DNA of 64,000 bases from the NCBI GenBank assembly GCA_963924555.1, contig OZ004593.1:1612001-1676000 (forward strand), read 5' to 3'. A program made the position numbers and the translations under genes. The notes below the pieces were generated by a model. That model ran no database searches, had not been told where the DNA came from, and saw only the letters and a program-made list of their open reading frames with translations. This DNA comes from Crambe crambe. Its lineage: Eukaryota > Porifera > Demospongiae > Poecilosclerida > Crambeidae. This document shows, piece after piece, positions 1 to 10,190 of the stretch; positions within the stretch are counted from its first letter, which is position 1, and each line of letters starts with the position of its first letter.

Positions 1-601
1 TTTTTTTTATTAGTGGAAGTGGAAGTTCCACAATGCAATTTGTAGCTCTGTACATGCAGACATCTATTTCCACTGTGTTCCTGCAATTGGAAGCTATACT
101 AATGCTGCTGGCAAATTAGATGATATAATAGGTTATACTTGTGGGAAGCTGAGTGAAGCTAGAGGTTAACTTCCCACAGACTTTATGGGTGGACCAGTAG
201 GCAGAGAAATTGGATGACACAGCAGATTCAGCTGACTGTTTTAGCAAGAAGAAAAAATTAATGATCAGCAATAACATGCACACTTTCTAAAGCTGAAATT
301 CTCACACCACTGGCATGGTGTTAAACTAGCACATCTCAGTATGAGATCCTGGATTTGTAAAGTAAAATGCAAGGGGGGGGGGGGTGTGGGCAGGAAGTGT
401 TTGGAAGCTCTCAGCATGGCCATTTTATAATGATTAGAATATCCCATTTAAACTGTACATGTTCAGCATCGGTACCCCCCTACCCCCTCCCCCCTCCCCC
501 CCAGCTGCATGGAAATTTGATTCAATGCAACTTGAAGCCTCAAGGGTATTTACTATTGTGCAAAACAGCACGTGCATGCACAGCAATGACTAAGTGCAGT
601 A

Positions 602-921
602 CTGTAGACCCTAGCCGATTAGCCTGGGACCAGAGGCTGAGTCCAGGCCATTTGTTCAAAATTTCGGATTAGTGAAATCCAATGGCTGTACATGCAGGTA
701 TAAACAATTCCAGTAGCTGTCTCTCAGCGGTGTGCCTTCAACCTGGAATCTCCAGTCTCTCAAACAAAAGGGCTCTCTACTACAGCTAGTCTGAGCTAAC
801 GGAATTGCAGCAGGAATAAAATCAATAACCTTTAATTGAATTCCAATGCATAGAATGAAAAATAGTAGAGTTCACATTTGAGGTTTCAGATGAACGGGTC
901 CGGATTAGTGAGTGTCTACTG
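602..921. mobile_element. Pogo/Tigger-like short inverted-repeat element (MITE)
   Basis: The left end CTGTAGACCCTAGCCGATTA and the right end, read on the other strand as CAGTAGACACTCACTAATCC, are imperfect inverted repeats. Each is flanked by TA (600-601 and 922-923), as expected for Tc1/pogo-type insertion. The roughly 320-bp interior has no transposase, so it would be non-autonomous. Superfamily assignment rests on the TA flank and a general likeness to pogo/Tigger termini. Confidence 0.45.
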
Positions 922-1378
922 TATTGTGTGGTGGTATAATTATGATGTATATCACATTATAATTATGTACCCAAAAGCATGTGGACCAAGGAGCCCTGAC
1001 TCCACTAGCTACTTCTTTTGTGCTTTAGCATCCCTTGCATTGGCCCCACTATTTTTCTCTGCTTAGTCTTTTGGAGAGCTGCTTTAGCAATACAGCAATG
1101 CTCAGCCTCACTACCTAAAATTTGCTTCCTACAGCCATGGGGTTCCCTATGGCCCTGCATTGTGCGTGCAGCTAGCAGTATAGATCTATTTAGCTGCATC
1201 TGCAACGGCTTCCCTATGGCCCTGCATTGTACAAGCACCAGTGCAGCTCTACTCAGCCATATCTGCAACAATCCCAAGATTTATGTCAGTAATAATTCCT
1301 AGCCAGCATTATAATGTGGTTGTTATTTCCATGGAGTGAAGGTTTATGGCCAGGCCATGGAAGTTTGAGGTCAGCTGC

Positions 1379-1865
1379 AGATGTCTCTTTCCATAATTGC
1401 ATATGGAAGCTACACTTGTTGAGGTGTCATACAATCTGATAGTTAGTGGTTACTTTTGTGCCTAAGGTACCAATGAGGGTTTGTTGAGGGTTTAGTGGAA
1501 GTAATCAGTGTAATGAAGATGTCTCTTTCCATGGAAGCTATACACTTGCTAATAGACATCTGGTGTCATGCAATCGATCTGGTAGTTAGTGGTTACTTTT
1601 GTGCCTTGAGGGTTTGTTGAGGGCTTAGTGGAAGTAATTAGTGTAATGAAGATGTAGCTACCTCTTTCATACAGACATCTGGTGTCATGCAATCTGTGCC
1701 TATGGTACCAATGAGATTTTGTTTGTTGAGGGTTTAGTGGAAGTAATCAGTGTCATAAAGACGTCTCTTTCCATAATTTCATGGAAGCTATACACTTGTT
1801 GACAGACATCTGGTGTCATGTAATCTGGTAACTAGTTAGTGCCTGCAATACCAATGAGGGTTCAT
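1379..1865 (+). repeat. Degenerate ~105-140 bp tandem repeat, four units
   Basis: Four successive units begin with GATGTCTCTTTCCAT-like sequence (about 1379, 1519, 1650, 1759). Each contains GACATCTGGTGTCATGCAAT-like and ACCAATGAGGGTTTGTTGAG-like blocks. Units differ by indels, so the array is old. A single diverged copy lies at about 13180-13300. Confidence 0.75.
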
Positions 1866-3525
1866 GGCTGCCTTTGCAGATAAGCAAGAAGCTTCATGGC
1901 ATAGCCACAATTTCTCATGACTTGTGTGCATGCAGCTGATAATGCATATTGGATAGTCCACCACAAACTTCCTGACTGTTGCAGACTGCTGGGTCTACCA
2001 CAAACTTCCTGGCCTTAAGCATGAACTTTCTATGCACCATGCTGCAACTACATAGCTATCTAGCCATCTAAGGACAGTCATTACGATCAAGTAGCTATAG
2101 AGGCAGAACTGACAAGATCTAGAATAAGTGATTCCTTACTGATGAAGCCAATTAAGCAAGCAGAGTTATAATTATATTATCAATAACAGCAGCAGCAGCA
2201 CATATAGACAAAACAACAACAATAACAACAAAATACTGTCATCTAGAGCATGACTTGTACTGTTTACTCTCCATAACAGCATAGAGTCTGGCAGAGTTTT
2301 GTAATACATTATTTTCAGAATTGATTTCAATCAGAACAATATTCTTACTAGTGGTTTATCTAGAAATTTGACTTGGCATAGAGGCAGGGTTTCATATAGA
2401 AATTTTGTTGGAGTGGGGGGAGAAAGTTGGTCATGTGTAATGTAGTCAGACTCGTTTAGCAGAATGAATTTATGTAGATGTATTTAAAGAAAAATCATTG
2501 TATTATTATTATAGTCTTTAGCTAAAAAGTTTTATTTTGAATCATGATTCATGGGCACGATTTGGGCGGAGGGAATCCCAGTGTCCCCCCCCCCCCTGAT
2601 AGAGGGTAATGGTAAAGTGAATAAGGATAATCATGCATAAGTATAAATTCCATTATATAAGTCTCATGCAGTCTAGGCTCTAATGGCATAAGGATAGCAT
2701 AATTTTAAATGGCATAATATATAATTCGGTCAAGTAGCTACAACAAATACCCCTGTTGATTGACTAAACTGGTTTTCTATCATGTATTATACTTTAGGCC
2801 TCCACAACACAACAACCTGACTATTTTCCCCAGACACAGTGTCACATACATTAAAGCTATTAAGGCTAGGGCATTTATGGAGGAGTGGGGGGCTGGGATG
2901 GACTTCCAACCCCCCACATTCCAGTCCCCCCCCCTCCAAAAAAAAAGATTTTCGTTATTGCATTCACTGCATTCACTGCATCATAGTCGGAGCTTAGCGA
3001 TCTGTATCACTCACTGACTGGCTAAGAGTTGGAGCTTAGCTGAAACTAGCAACCTAGGTGAACCTTTAGTGAGGACCTCGCTCAGGCTCACTCATGTTGC
3101 TCGCCTCAAGATGACGAACTACACCCTTTTCAAAAATTCTGGAGCTGCCTCTGATCTCATGAGATATTTCAATAATAGGCCAGGTGTACATGTATTTTAA
3201 TACATCACTCTGGCTAGTGTGACAAATGCACTGCTAACTGCTACATGCACTGACTGGTCATAGTTCATAGTACTATATAGTGCTAGTATACTGAGCCTAT
3301 AGCCATGGTGATGTCTGTAATTGCCACATTATTATTGTATGATGTCACTAATTTATATATTAACGTAAACTACATGCATTCACGAGTTTGCAAAGTTCCA
3401 TATAGCCACAACATTAACCCATAACTGCCAATTGCAGGAAGTTAGACATGCAGTCAGGCTGTAGCTGAGAAGGCAAGGACTCTTTGGGAGTCAGAAGATT
3501 TGACTAAGTGTATATTATACTCATC

Positions 3526-4116
3526 ATGGGAAACATAGTCACTGCAATAAGCGAAGAGGCAGATAAAAGAACCAAAGAGCAGCTTGAAATGCTTCAGAGA
3601 ATGGCTCAAGCTCAGTTGGATGCTCAAGAAACTAACATCTTTAGTGGTGACGAGGAAATTCCAACTAAAACTGTCGTCTCCAAGCAGAAGAAGATTTTTA
3701 TTGACGCATCACCTGATGCAGGAAGTTTAGGTAAAGCGGTGCAGGAATTCTTTGATGGGAACATCAAGCCGGGTTTTCAGGACATGATTATTTTGGGTGC
3801 TAACTCAATATTGGGGAGCACGAGTATCGGAGAGATGGAATCTGAAGACATGTTCATTGCTTGGGAGAATGATGTCCTACTTCGCATTGACATCTACTAC
3901 TGGAAGTGGAACTTCTCCAAAAAGGGCATAATAAGCAGGAATCAAAATGTCTTTGCCGTTTTCTGCATGAAGCGTGTGGTTGACATGAAGAAGGTTGACC
4001 CACAGGTACTGATCTGGGCCATCAGCCGTGCAATGCCCCGAGACCCGAGGGCGAAGCCTGAGGGCGAGGGCATTCAAGGCCAGAATTGTCATGCTATAGC
4101 TAACTGTCCCACCTGA
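3526..4116 (+). CDS. Small Met-Gly protein, family A copy 1 (C-terminally truncated)
   Basis: A 196-residue protein of a family I do not recognise, paralogous to the genes at 4824-5501 and 5960-6604. The ATG at 3526 is chosen over an in-frame GTG at 3508 because all three paralogs align from MGNIV/MGQLL/MGSII. The start MGNIVT fits the N-myristoylation pattern Met-Gly-x-x-x-Ser/Thr, suggesting membrane attachment (inference). The N-terminal ~40 residues form a charged helix (KEQLEMLQRMAQAQLDAQET). The core carries TVVSKQKK, FFDGNIKPGF and the hallmark YYWKWNFSKKGIISRNQNV. After VLIWAISR (about 4026) similarity to copy 3 stops abruptly. The last ~25 residues derive from unrelated sequence with a small palindrome (ATGCCC...GGGCAT), so the charged C-terminal tail is lost. 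It may be a decaying copy or may splice to an unseen exon. Confidence 0.7.
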   Translation: MGNIVTAISEEADKRTKEQLEMLQRMAQAQLDAQETNIFSGDEEIPTKTVVSKQKKIFIDASPDAGSLGKAVQEFFDGNIKPGFQDMIILGANSILGSTSIGEMESEDMFIAWENDVLLRIDIYYWKWNFSKKGIISRNQNVFAVFCMKRVVDMKKVDPQVLIWAISRAMPRDPRAKPEGEGIQGQNCHAIANCPT

Positions 4117-4823
4117 TTGGCTGAAGTAGAGTAGCAACCCTCCTGAGTGTAGATACCATACTGCATGCTGCACCAAGAATAGCTAGTTACAGCTGGCTAG
4201 CTACTGAAGCACTATAGCACAGAGCACACAACTACTACAACATGTCATGTCAACAAGCTAGCTGGCTGCAGCTGGTACAGACCTGCTTCTTTTTCGCATG
4301 GTGGCCGTGATGTTATGGCAGGTGGCAGTCACTGTTTACTGAGTGTTTTAGTTCTTTAGCCCTATATACGTACACTGTCTGGATATCAAGCCTATATACT
4401 CTGAATAGATTTTGAGCAGCATGCACTAAACGACGTATCTTGTGCACTTTCATAAGAGCCAGCGAATACATTGACCTATACAGATACTAAAGGACCTTCT
4501 CTCTTCCCTTGTGATGTAGCTACCTATTACATGTACATAGCTACTATGCTGATAGTCGTGCTAGTACTGCAGATTCTAGTGGCTTTCTCCATAAAGAGGC
4601 ATTCCACTGTAATTATGCTACTCATGATCAGGAGATTGATAGTTAACTAGTTTGTTAGTTAAGTACATAATACACAATGAATTATAGTGTGGACAGGAGA
4701 GTCTTAAATTATAATAATTTGCATCAACAAAATTATATATAATATAGCATTATAAGCAAGGGATTACAACTTAGCATTAGTACAACACCAATGACTGAAA
4801 GTGTGTGTAAATTAACAGTACTA

Positions 4824-5501
4824 TTAATCTATGTGATGTTCATCCATTTCCCATGTTATTGCACCACCACCAAATCCATCTTTGCCTATTTTTTCTTTGA
4901 TTTTTTTCAAATTATCAATGACAGATTCAATGTATTGATACACTGTATTGTCATCATCATCAGTATGGTCAGCAGATTTCTTTCTCATTCTATAAATGGC
5001 ATATACAAGGGCTGACCAGTTGACTGTCTCCAAGTCTATTACCCTCTTAATGCAGTAGACTAGCATAACATTTTCCGCCACATCAATGACTCCCTTGTCC
5101 GAGAAGTTCCACTTCCAGTAGTAGAGATCGAAACGGACAATGGCACCATTTTCAAAGAGAATCAGCATGTCTTCGACAGATGATTCACCAATGCTAGTGT
5201 TTCCCAGGATTGTGTCCAGAGCCACATTCACAAGCTTCTTCAAACCATCTGATACTTCGCCATCAAAGAAGTCGCTAATACAGTCCTCCACACCAGTTGC
5301 TTTTGACGACGCACTGCAGACAACTTTTTGCATTTTTGACACCACGGTACCTTTATAGAGTTCCATGTTTTGCTCGCTGCCTGTTAGAATCTGGTCCTTG
5401 ACACTTTCAAGCTGTGCATTAGCCATCTTTTCCAGGGCTGCAAGCTTCTCCTTTGCTTTCAACTCGGCTTGTTCTTGCAAATCTGACAGAAGTTGCCCCA
5501 T
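4824..5501 (-). CDS. Small Met-Gly protein, family A copy 2
   Basis: A single-exon minus-strand gene of 225 residues, the most diverged of the three paralogs. The ATG at 5501 gives MGQLLSDLQEQ, with Ser at position 6 as in N-myristoylated proteins; the in-frame GTG further upstream is not conserved. The family features follow in order: an N-terminal amphipathic helix (KEKLAALEKMANAQLES), GTVVSKMQK, a FFDGEVSDGL segment, YYWKWNFSDKGVIDVAENV and a CIKRVIDLETVNWSALVYAI block. The C-terminal acidic stretch ADHTDDDDNTVYQYIES then leads into a lysine-rich helix. No signal peptide or membrane span is visible, so it is probably cytosolic or membrane-tethered. It is divergently arranged with copy 3, sharing about 460 bp between the starts. 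Function unknown. Confidence 0.75.
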   Translation of the reverse strand: MGQLLSDLQEQAELKAKEKLAALEKMANAQLESVKDQILTGSEQNMELYKGTVVSKMQKVVCSASSKATGVEDCISDFFDGEVSDGLKKLVNVALDTILGNTSIGESSVEDMLILFENGAIVRFDLYYWKWNFSDKGVIDVAENVMLVYCIKRVIDLETVNWSALVYAIYRMRKKSADHTDDDDNTVYQYIESVIDNLKKIKEKIGKDGFGGGAITWEMDEHHID

Positions 5502-5959
5502 GATCTTGCAAGTCTTGTACACGCACTGTAGGCTGTTTCAATAATTCTCAGAAGGGCTGGTGCTGTGTCTGTGAAGAAAATGACAGTCCTTAAATAGCAG
5601 TTATTTGGCCAATCTGGATCGAGCGAGCCAGGAAGTCTTGTCAACCACAGGTTACAGCATTTGCAGCAACTTCCAGTCAAAGTTAGTTCCACCTAACAAA
5701 AATTATTGCTGTCAGTTAAATTAGTTCCCTCATTGGTAGTTGTGGCTTTGGAACTATGGCTCCATGACTAGCTGGAGTGGTAGTTGTGGTTTTGGAACTT
5801 GAGCACTCCATAATTAGGAGTGGTAGTTGTGGCTAGGTCTCTGGCTAGCAGTTATCACATAAAAGACAGCGCACAAACTTCAGAATAATTATTATTTCTT
5901 TCTTGAGTGAACGAATAATTACACAGTTCTTTCAGTATTGTGTATCAACCGAAGTCACT
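5502..5959. promoter_or_regulatory. Shared upstream region of divergent family A copies 2 and 3
   Basis: The 458 bp between the two divergent start codons would have to contain both promoters. It includes an imperfect tandem repeat at about 5735-5840 based on GGTAGTTGTGGCTTTGGAAC (three copies). I cannot point to a defined core promoter element. Confidence 0.35.
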
Positions 5960-6604
5960 ATGGGCAGCATAATCGATGCCATGAGTAAAGAGGCCGAGGA
6001 TAATGCCAAGCAGCAGCTGGCAATGCTTCAGAAAATGGCCCAAGCTCAGCTGGACGCCCACGAAACAAATATCATGTTTGGAAATGCCCAAGACCAGGAA
6101 ATCCACTCAGGAACTGTTGTGTCCAAGCAGAAGAAAGTTTGTATAGATGCTTCACACAACTCATCGAGTATAGGCAATATAATGAAAGACTTCTTTGACG
6201 GGGACATTAAGGATGGTTTTCAGAACATGATTATGATGGGGGTGAACACCATACTGGGGAATACGAACATTGGCGAAAATGAGTCGCAAGATATGTTTGT
6301 TACCTGGGAAAACAATGCCCTGCTTCGCATCGACGCCTACTACTGGAAGTGGAACTTCTCCGAAAAGGGCATAATAAGCAAGAGTCAAAATGTCTTTGCC
6401 ATTTTCTGCATGAAGCGTGTAGTGGACATGAAGAAGGTGGACCCACAGGTGCTGATCTGGGCCATCAGCCGACGGATGAAGCAGAATGAGGGCTACAGCT
6501 CTGACCAGAGCCTGCGCTACATCGGGAACCTTGTAGACAGGCTGAAAGCAATCCGTGAAAAGATTGAAGAAGATGACGAAGACTCTGACTCTGACTCACC
6601 ATGA
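5960..6604 (+). CDS. Small Met-Gly protein, family A copy 3 (intact)
   Basis: A 214-residue single-exon protein, very similar to copy 1 over the first ~165 residues. The ATG at 5960 (MGSIIDAMSKEAEDN) is preferred over an upstream in-frame alternative start at 5903, because paralog similarity begins at Met-Gly. Position 6 is Asp here, so the myristoylation consensus is weaker than in copies 1 and 2. Core motifs are GTVVSKQKKVCIDAS, MKDFFDGDIKDGFQNMI, YYWKWNFSEKGIISKSQNVF and KRVVDMKKVDPQVLIWAIS. The C-terminal part, absent from copy 1, contains a helix (RYIGNLVDRLKAIREKIEE) ending in a Glu/Asp/Ser-rich tail DDEDSDSDSP. No transmembrane segment is seen. The family is unrecognised; the YYWKWNF signature would be the best search seed. 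Confidence 0.8.
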   Translation: MGSIIDAMSKEAEDNAKQQLAMLQKMAQAQLDAHETNIMFGNAQDQEIHSGTVVSKQKKVCIDASHNSSSIGNIMKDFFDGDIKDGFQNMIMMGVNTILGNTNIGENESQDMFVTWENNALLRIDAYYWKWNFSEKGIISKSQNVFAIFCMKRVVDMKKVDPQVLIWAISRRMKQNEGYSSDQSLRYIGNLVDRLKAIREKIEEDDEDSDSDSP

Positions 6605-6673
6605 ATTTTTTATGCAGATCTTGTACATACCTGAATAGCTATACTTATATAGAAACAGGCTAATTCCTGTACT

Positions 6674-7077
6674 AGAGTAAATGATCAAAGATCGGACACC
6701 ATGTATTATCGACACACTTTATCTCAGGAACGACAGTATGGAGAACCAAGTTTAAACTATCATAATGGAGTACAAACCTTCCTTGTTCTGTTCCCTAAAA
6801 ATTGTTTTAGTACCTGTTGTTATTTCAAAGCAATAGCTAGAAATGTAGCTTCACTCAAACCCATCTATATCTGGACGAAAAGTTCTATTTGTGGACACCC
6901 ACAAAAAAGACTTCTGAAATCAAAGCAGTAAGTTACTAAGCAATTTTCCCGAAGTGGTACACTGCTCTGGAACACCCTTGAAGATATAACAGTGTAAATC
7001 TCCAACAATGACCTGGGTGTGGCTGATTCAGAGGTCGATATTTAGTCCGGGTACGCGCATGCGTAATTATGACAGGA
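6674..7077 (+). repeat. Dispersed repeat family R1, copy 1
   Basis: From GAGTAAATGATCAAAGATCG to GCGCATGCGTAATTATGAC this sequence recurs inverted at 9841-10190 and as a shorter direct copy at 24157-24402. The three copies are close to 90% identical by eye and share ACCATGTATTATCGA, CTTCCTTGTTCT and CCATCTATATCTGGACGAAA. No coding signature or terminal repeats found. Confidence 0.8.
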
Positions 7078-8590
7078 GCCAGTTGACAAGCTTTTTGTCA
7101 AAGCCATTGAATTTTGTATCGAAACAAGTGGGGCTCTAAGTGTATAGCTTTATAAGTCTACATCTCTACTTGAAGATCTCTGTACGTAGAACAGTTATTT
7201 GACTAGCCTTCTAGCTAACTATGTAGACTATTGCCACTGCAGTTAAACTGATCTCAAGCAGAATTATCATGAATTCGATAGATCAAGGTTGTCTCCAGCA
7301 AGTTCAATAATGCTGCCATACTATCCTTTATAGAGAGGATTTTGAAGGTATCCTCATCTTCCACGAAACTTTGCGTTTATGTATACCGCTTCTTCAGAAC
7401 ATTCAGCATATTCATAGCTGGCCAAAGGAAAGAATGAGCAGTACTCTTGAAGCAGTAGCCAGAGGTATGAACGTGTGCAAGGCAGCTGAGGAGTATAAAT
7501 CCACTTTGTGGGACTGAGCTCAGCCCCCAATTGGATATCCTAGGTCCTATGAAAGTATAGTCTGAGGAAATAAGACAATATCCTGGGAATCCTTCCACAA
7601 GTGGCATCCCACAATTTCTCTTTGTACAAGTGTTCCATTATCAAGGACCTGGCCAAGAAGAGATCAGTCTTGAGTGCAATCCACAAGAATTCAGAGGCCA
7701 ACTAGGTATTCACACTGTCCAAAGAAGTAGTAGAGGAGTGAAATTTGAAACTGATGATCAGGAGTTTCTGAATGGCTTAAGGGTGCTGGCAACCCTCCGC
7801 CCACACATGGTTGCTAGGGGAGTATAACTCCAGAGCTGTTTAGAGCAGCAATAAGCAAAATATCCTAGTTATAGAGTACCATGTCACTACCACACACACC
7901 AAAAATTTTAATATTGCCTAATTTTCGTGGGTGCTATGAAGAACTTTGCTAATGCCTGTAATTCTCAGGAACTGTTGGACTTACTTGGATAATTTTTTCT
8001 CTCAGACATCTTCTATCTATATTCTACAACATAACATTGAGTTTTTCTGAATTTCAATATTCATTTTTTGGTTATTCTTATTTTTTCATGCCCGACCTTG
8101 TGATTTGAAAAGTCTAAGCTAGATATAGAAAAAAACTGTTACGTTGATCACCTTGGTTTATGAAAGCTGCATGCAAAAAATGAGCTGATTCCAACCAGTG
8201 GTTCCTGAGATGTACGAGGTAATCAAATTTTTATGGTTCAAGGTATTTTAGATGCCCCACCCCCTCTTAATAACTATTACATAGTGTGTAGATTGATCCT
8301 ATCTGAAGATAAGACTATCTGACTAGCTGCAGTATAAGTGCAGGACAACCTTTTCAAACTCTAGAAATAGAAGCACGGGCGTTGCTATTGCAAGCACCCT
8401 TTCCCGCGCTACTAATTCGGGACACGTACCATACGTACGCCTGAGGCATTTTGGAGTGTAGACCTAGATATATATATATATATATTTATTTAAAATTTCA
8501 ATGAGTCATGACCTGAGAGTCAGCTCACTCGCTTCGCTCGCTCGCTGCAATTATGACAGGAAGTACTGTAAAAACATCATATTAAAATTG
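7078..8590. other. Intergenic, no gene recognised
   Basis: This stretch contains AT-rich unique sequence and a short (TA)n run at about 8470-8485. Short open frames such as 7630-7827 lack splice sites or similarity I can defend. Confidence 0.5.
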
Positions 8591-9002
8591 TCATATTTTC
8601 TTGGAGGCATATATCTTTTCTTTGTTCTTGCAATCTGCACATTGTGGATAAAATGGATCAGAAGATGGTTCTACATCATCACCAGACGCACAGTAAATGC
8701 ACACAGGATCATAGTTAGCAGAGTAGAATAACTTCATTGCATGCAGTGCCATTTTCTTCACATAAATTAAATCTTGAAGTTCAGCAGGTAAGTTAGCTTC
8801 TTTCAAAATCTCCTTTGGCTTCAAATGTTTGAGTAGCGTAAAGCAGCCTCCACATCCCACATCTTATTTGGATGAACAATACGAGCTTGGAAGGACATCA
8901 ATACATCTCTGGCATTTCGCTGAAATGGTGATTGAAGTGCTGGTTGACTTGCAGAAATATAGAATTTCACAAATTGTCCAAAATCTGCAGATATCTTCAT
9001 TC
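8591..9002 (-). pseudogene. Exon 2 of the same gene, interrupted by a frameshift
   Basis: In the frame set by exon 1 the protein runs GMKISADFGQFVKFYI through VHPNKMWDVEAALRYSNI and then meets TGA at 8821-8823. The next frame opens immediately and continues without a gap as LKPKEILKEANLPAELQDL to a natural stop at 8591. It contains a Cys-x-x-Cys pair repeated 20 residues later (VCIYC ... QCADC), suggesting a zinc ribbon. The uninterrupted protein quality on both sides of the TGA suggests one gene with a one- or two-base indel, either a real pseudogenising mutation or a sequence error. Function unknown. Confidence 0.5.
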
Positions 9003-9106
9003 CTATTAATTTTGGATTAAAATTTAGTTGGGTGGGCTACATTTAGAATATCATTTATGTGTACCTAGGACCTACATATTTGAACAAAATAGCTAAGAGG
9101 TATTAC

Positions 9107-9302
9107 CTAAACTGTTGATTAGATCAAGTGAATCTTTGGATCTGCCAACTCGAGCTTCTGTTAACTCATGACCAGTATGGACACGAAGAAATTGATTGTA
9201 GAACTCGCGCAGAGAAAATCTCTCGTCTTCCAGCTCATGTATAGTCCAGGGAGTGACAGTGCACGAACAGCAAGTGTCATAAACACTAACGCTAAACAAC
9301 AT
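9107..9302 (-). CDS. Exon 1 of unrecognised two-exon gene
   Basis: The ATG at 9302 opens 65 codons (MLFSVSVYDTCCSC..., then PWTIHELEDERFSLREFYNQ). The exon ends in AACAGTTTAG followed by the donor GTAATA at 9106, phase 1. A 104-nt intron ends in TTAATAG at 9003 and the frame continues exactly in exon 2, which is good support for a real gene. I do not recognise the protein. A Cys cluster (CCSC) sits near the N-terminus, and no signal peptide is obvious. Confidence 0.55.
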
Positions 9303-9412
9303 GATCGATGGTCGTTGTTTTTTCGACAGCTGATCACGTGAGAAATAATTGAAAAATGAAATTTTTAAGCGGTGCAGGAAGGAAGATGCGGGCGGTGGAC
9401 GGGAAACAGGAA

Positions 9413-9414
<2 letters not shown>

Positions 9415-9500
<86 letters not shown>
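9415..9500. repeat. (TTA)n microsatellite
   Basis: About 28 uninterrupted trinucleotide units. It produces spurious open frames of poly-Leu and poly-Asn in both directions. A second low-complexity stretch of AAACA units follows at about 9617-9682. Confidence 0.95.
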
Positions 9501-9502
<2 letters not shown>

Positions 9503-9840
9503 GATTTACAGCAACAGCACAGGATGATGTTTAAGAAAGCATAAAGAGAAGATGAGGCAGTTAGAACAGGCTGAAGGTCAACCAGGACTGGCCTGGCGAC
9601 CAGAAGAGGATTTAAAAAATAACAACAAACAAACAAACAAGCAAACAAAAACAGAAACAAAAACAAACAAACAAGCAAACAAAATTTGGATTGGCCTAAT
9701 ACAGTATTATAAAAGACAGAGATAGATCAAGCTACCTAGTGAGATCAGTAAGTGCTACTAATAAACTTAGAACTGGGTAGTCTAAATGAGCACCCATAAC
9801 CTAACCAAACTTGCTGAAATTCATTTTCCCCCGCTGACAT

Positions 9841-10190
9841 CATTACGCATGTGCGCACCCGGACGCATTAAAAATCGACCTCTGAATTAGCCACACCCAG
9901 GTCATTGTTGGACGATTTACACTGTTATATCTTCAAGGGTGTTCCAGAGCAGTCTACCACTTCGGGGAAAATGCTTAGTAACTTACTGCTTTGATTTCAG
10001 AAGTCTTTTTTGTGGGTGTCCATAAATAGAACGTTTCGTCCAGATATAGATGGGTTTGAGTGAAGCTACATTTCTAGCTATTGCTTTGAAATAACAACAG
10101 GTACAAAAATAATTTTTTGGTGACAGAACAAGGAAGGTTTGTACTCCATTGTGGTAGTTTAAACTTGGTTCACCTCTGAGCTTTACTATC
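9841..10190 (-). repeat. Dispersed repeat family R1, copy 2 (inverted)
   Basis: Reverse complement of the 6674-7077 repeat, from CATTACGCATGTGCGCACCC to TTTAAACTTGGTTCACC. Copies 1 and 2 are inverted relative to each other and bracket the two-exon gene at 8591-9302. Confidence 0.8.

Larger units (their letters stand above)
1..3525. other. Non-genic leader region, repeats only
   Basis: I see no supportable gene in the first 3.5 kb. It holds a small inverted-repeat element (602-921), a four-unit degenerate tandem repeat (1379-1865), and several homopolymeric C/G runs (about 370-384, 476-500, 2585-2598, 2922-2934). Short open frames here lack splice-site support and a recognisable protein signature. 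Confidence 0.6.

Noticed and set aside
3508..3525. Upstream GTG starts for the small Met-Gly proteins (also 5522 and 5903)
   Set aside because: The extensions are unrelated among paralogs, while similarity begins at the ATG-Gly. GTG starts are not expected in an animal gene.
6701..6931. Open frame MYYRHTLSQ... conserved with 24184-24390
   Set aside because: It lies in a dispersed repeat whose non-coding parts are equally conserved. The third, inverted copy breaks the frame.
9356..9678. Poly-Leu and poly-Asn open frames
   Set aside because: Products of the (TTA)n microsatellite only.
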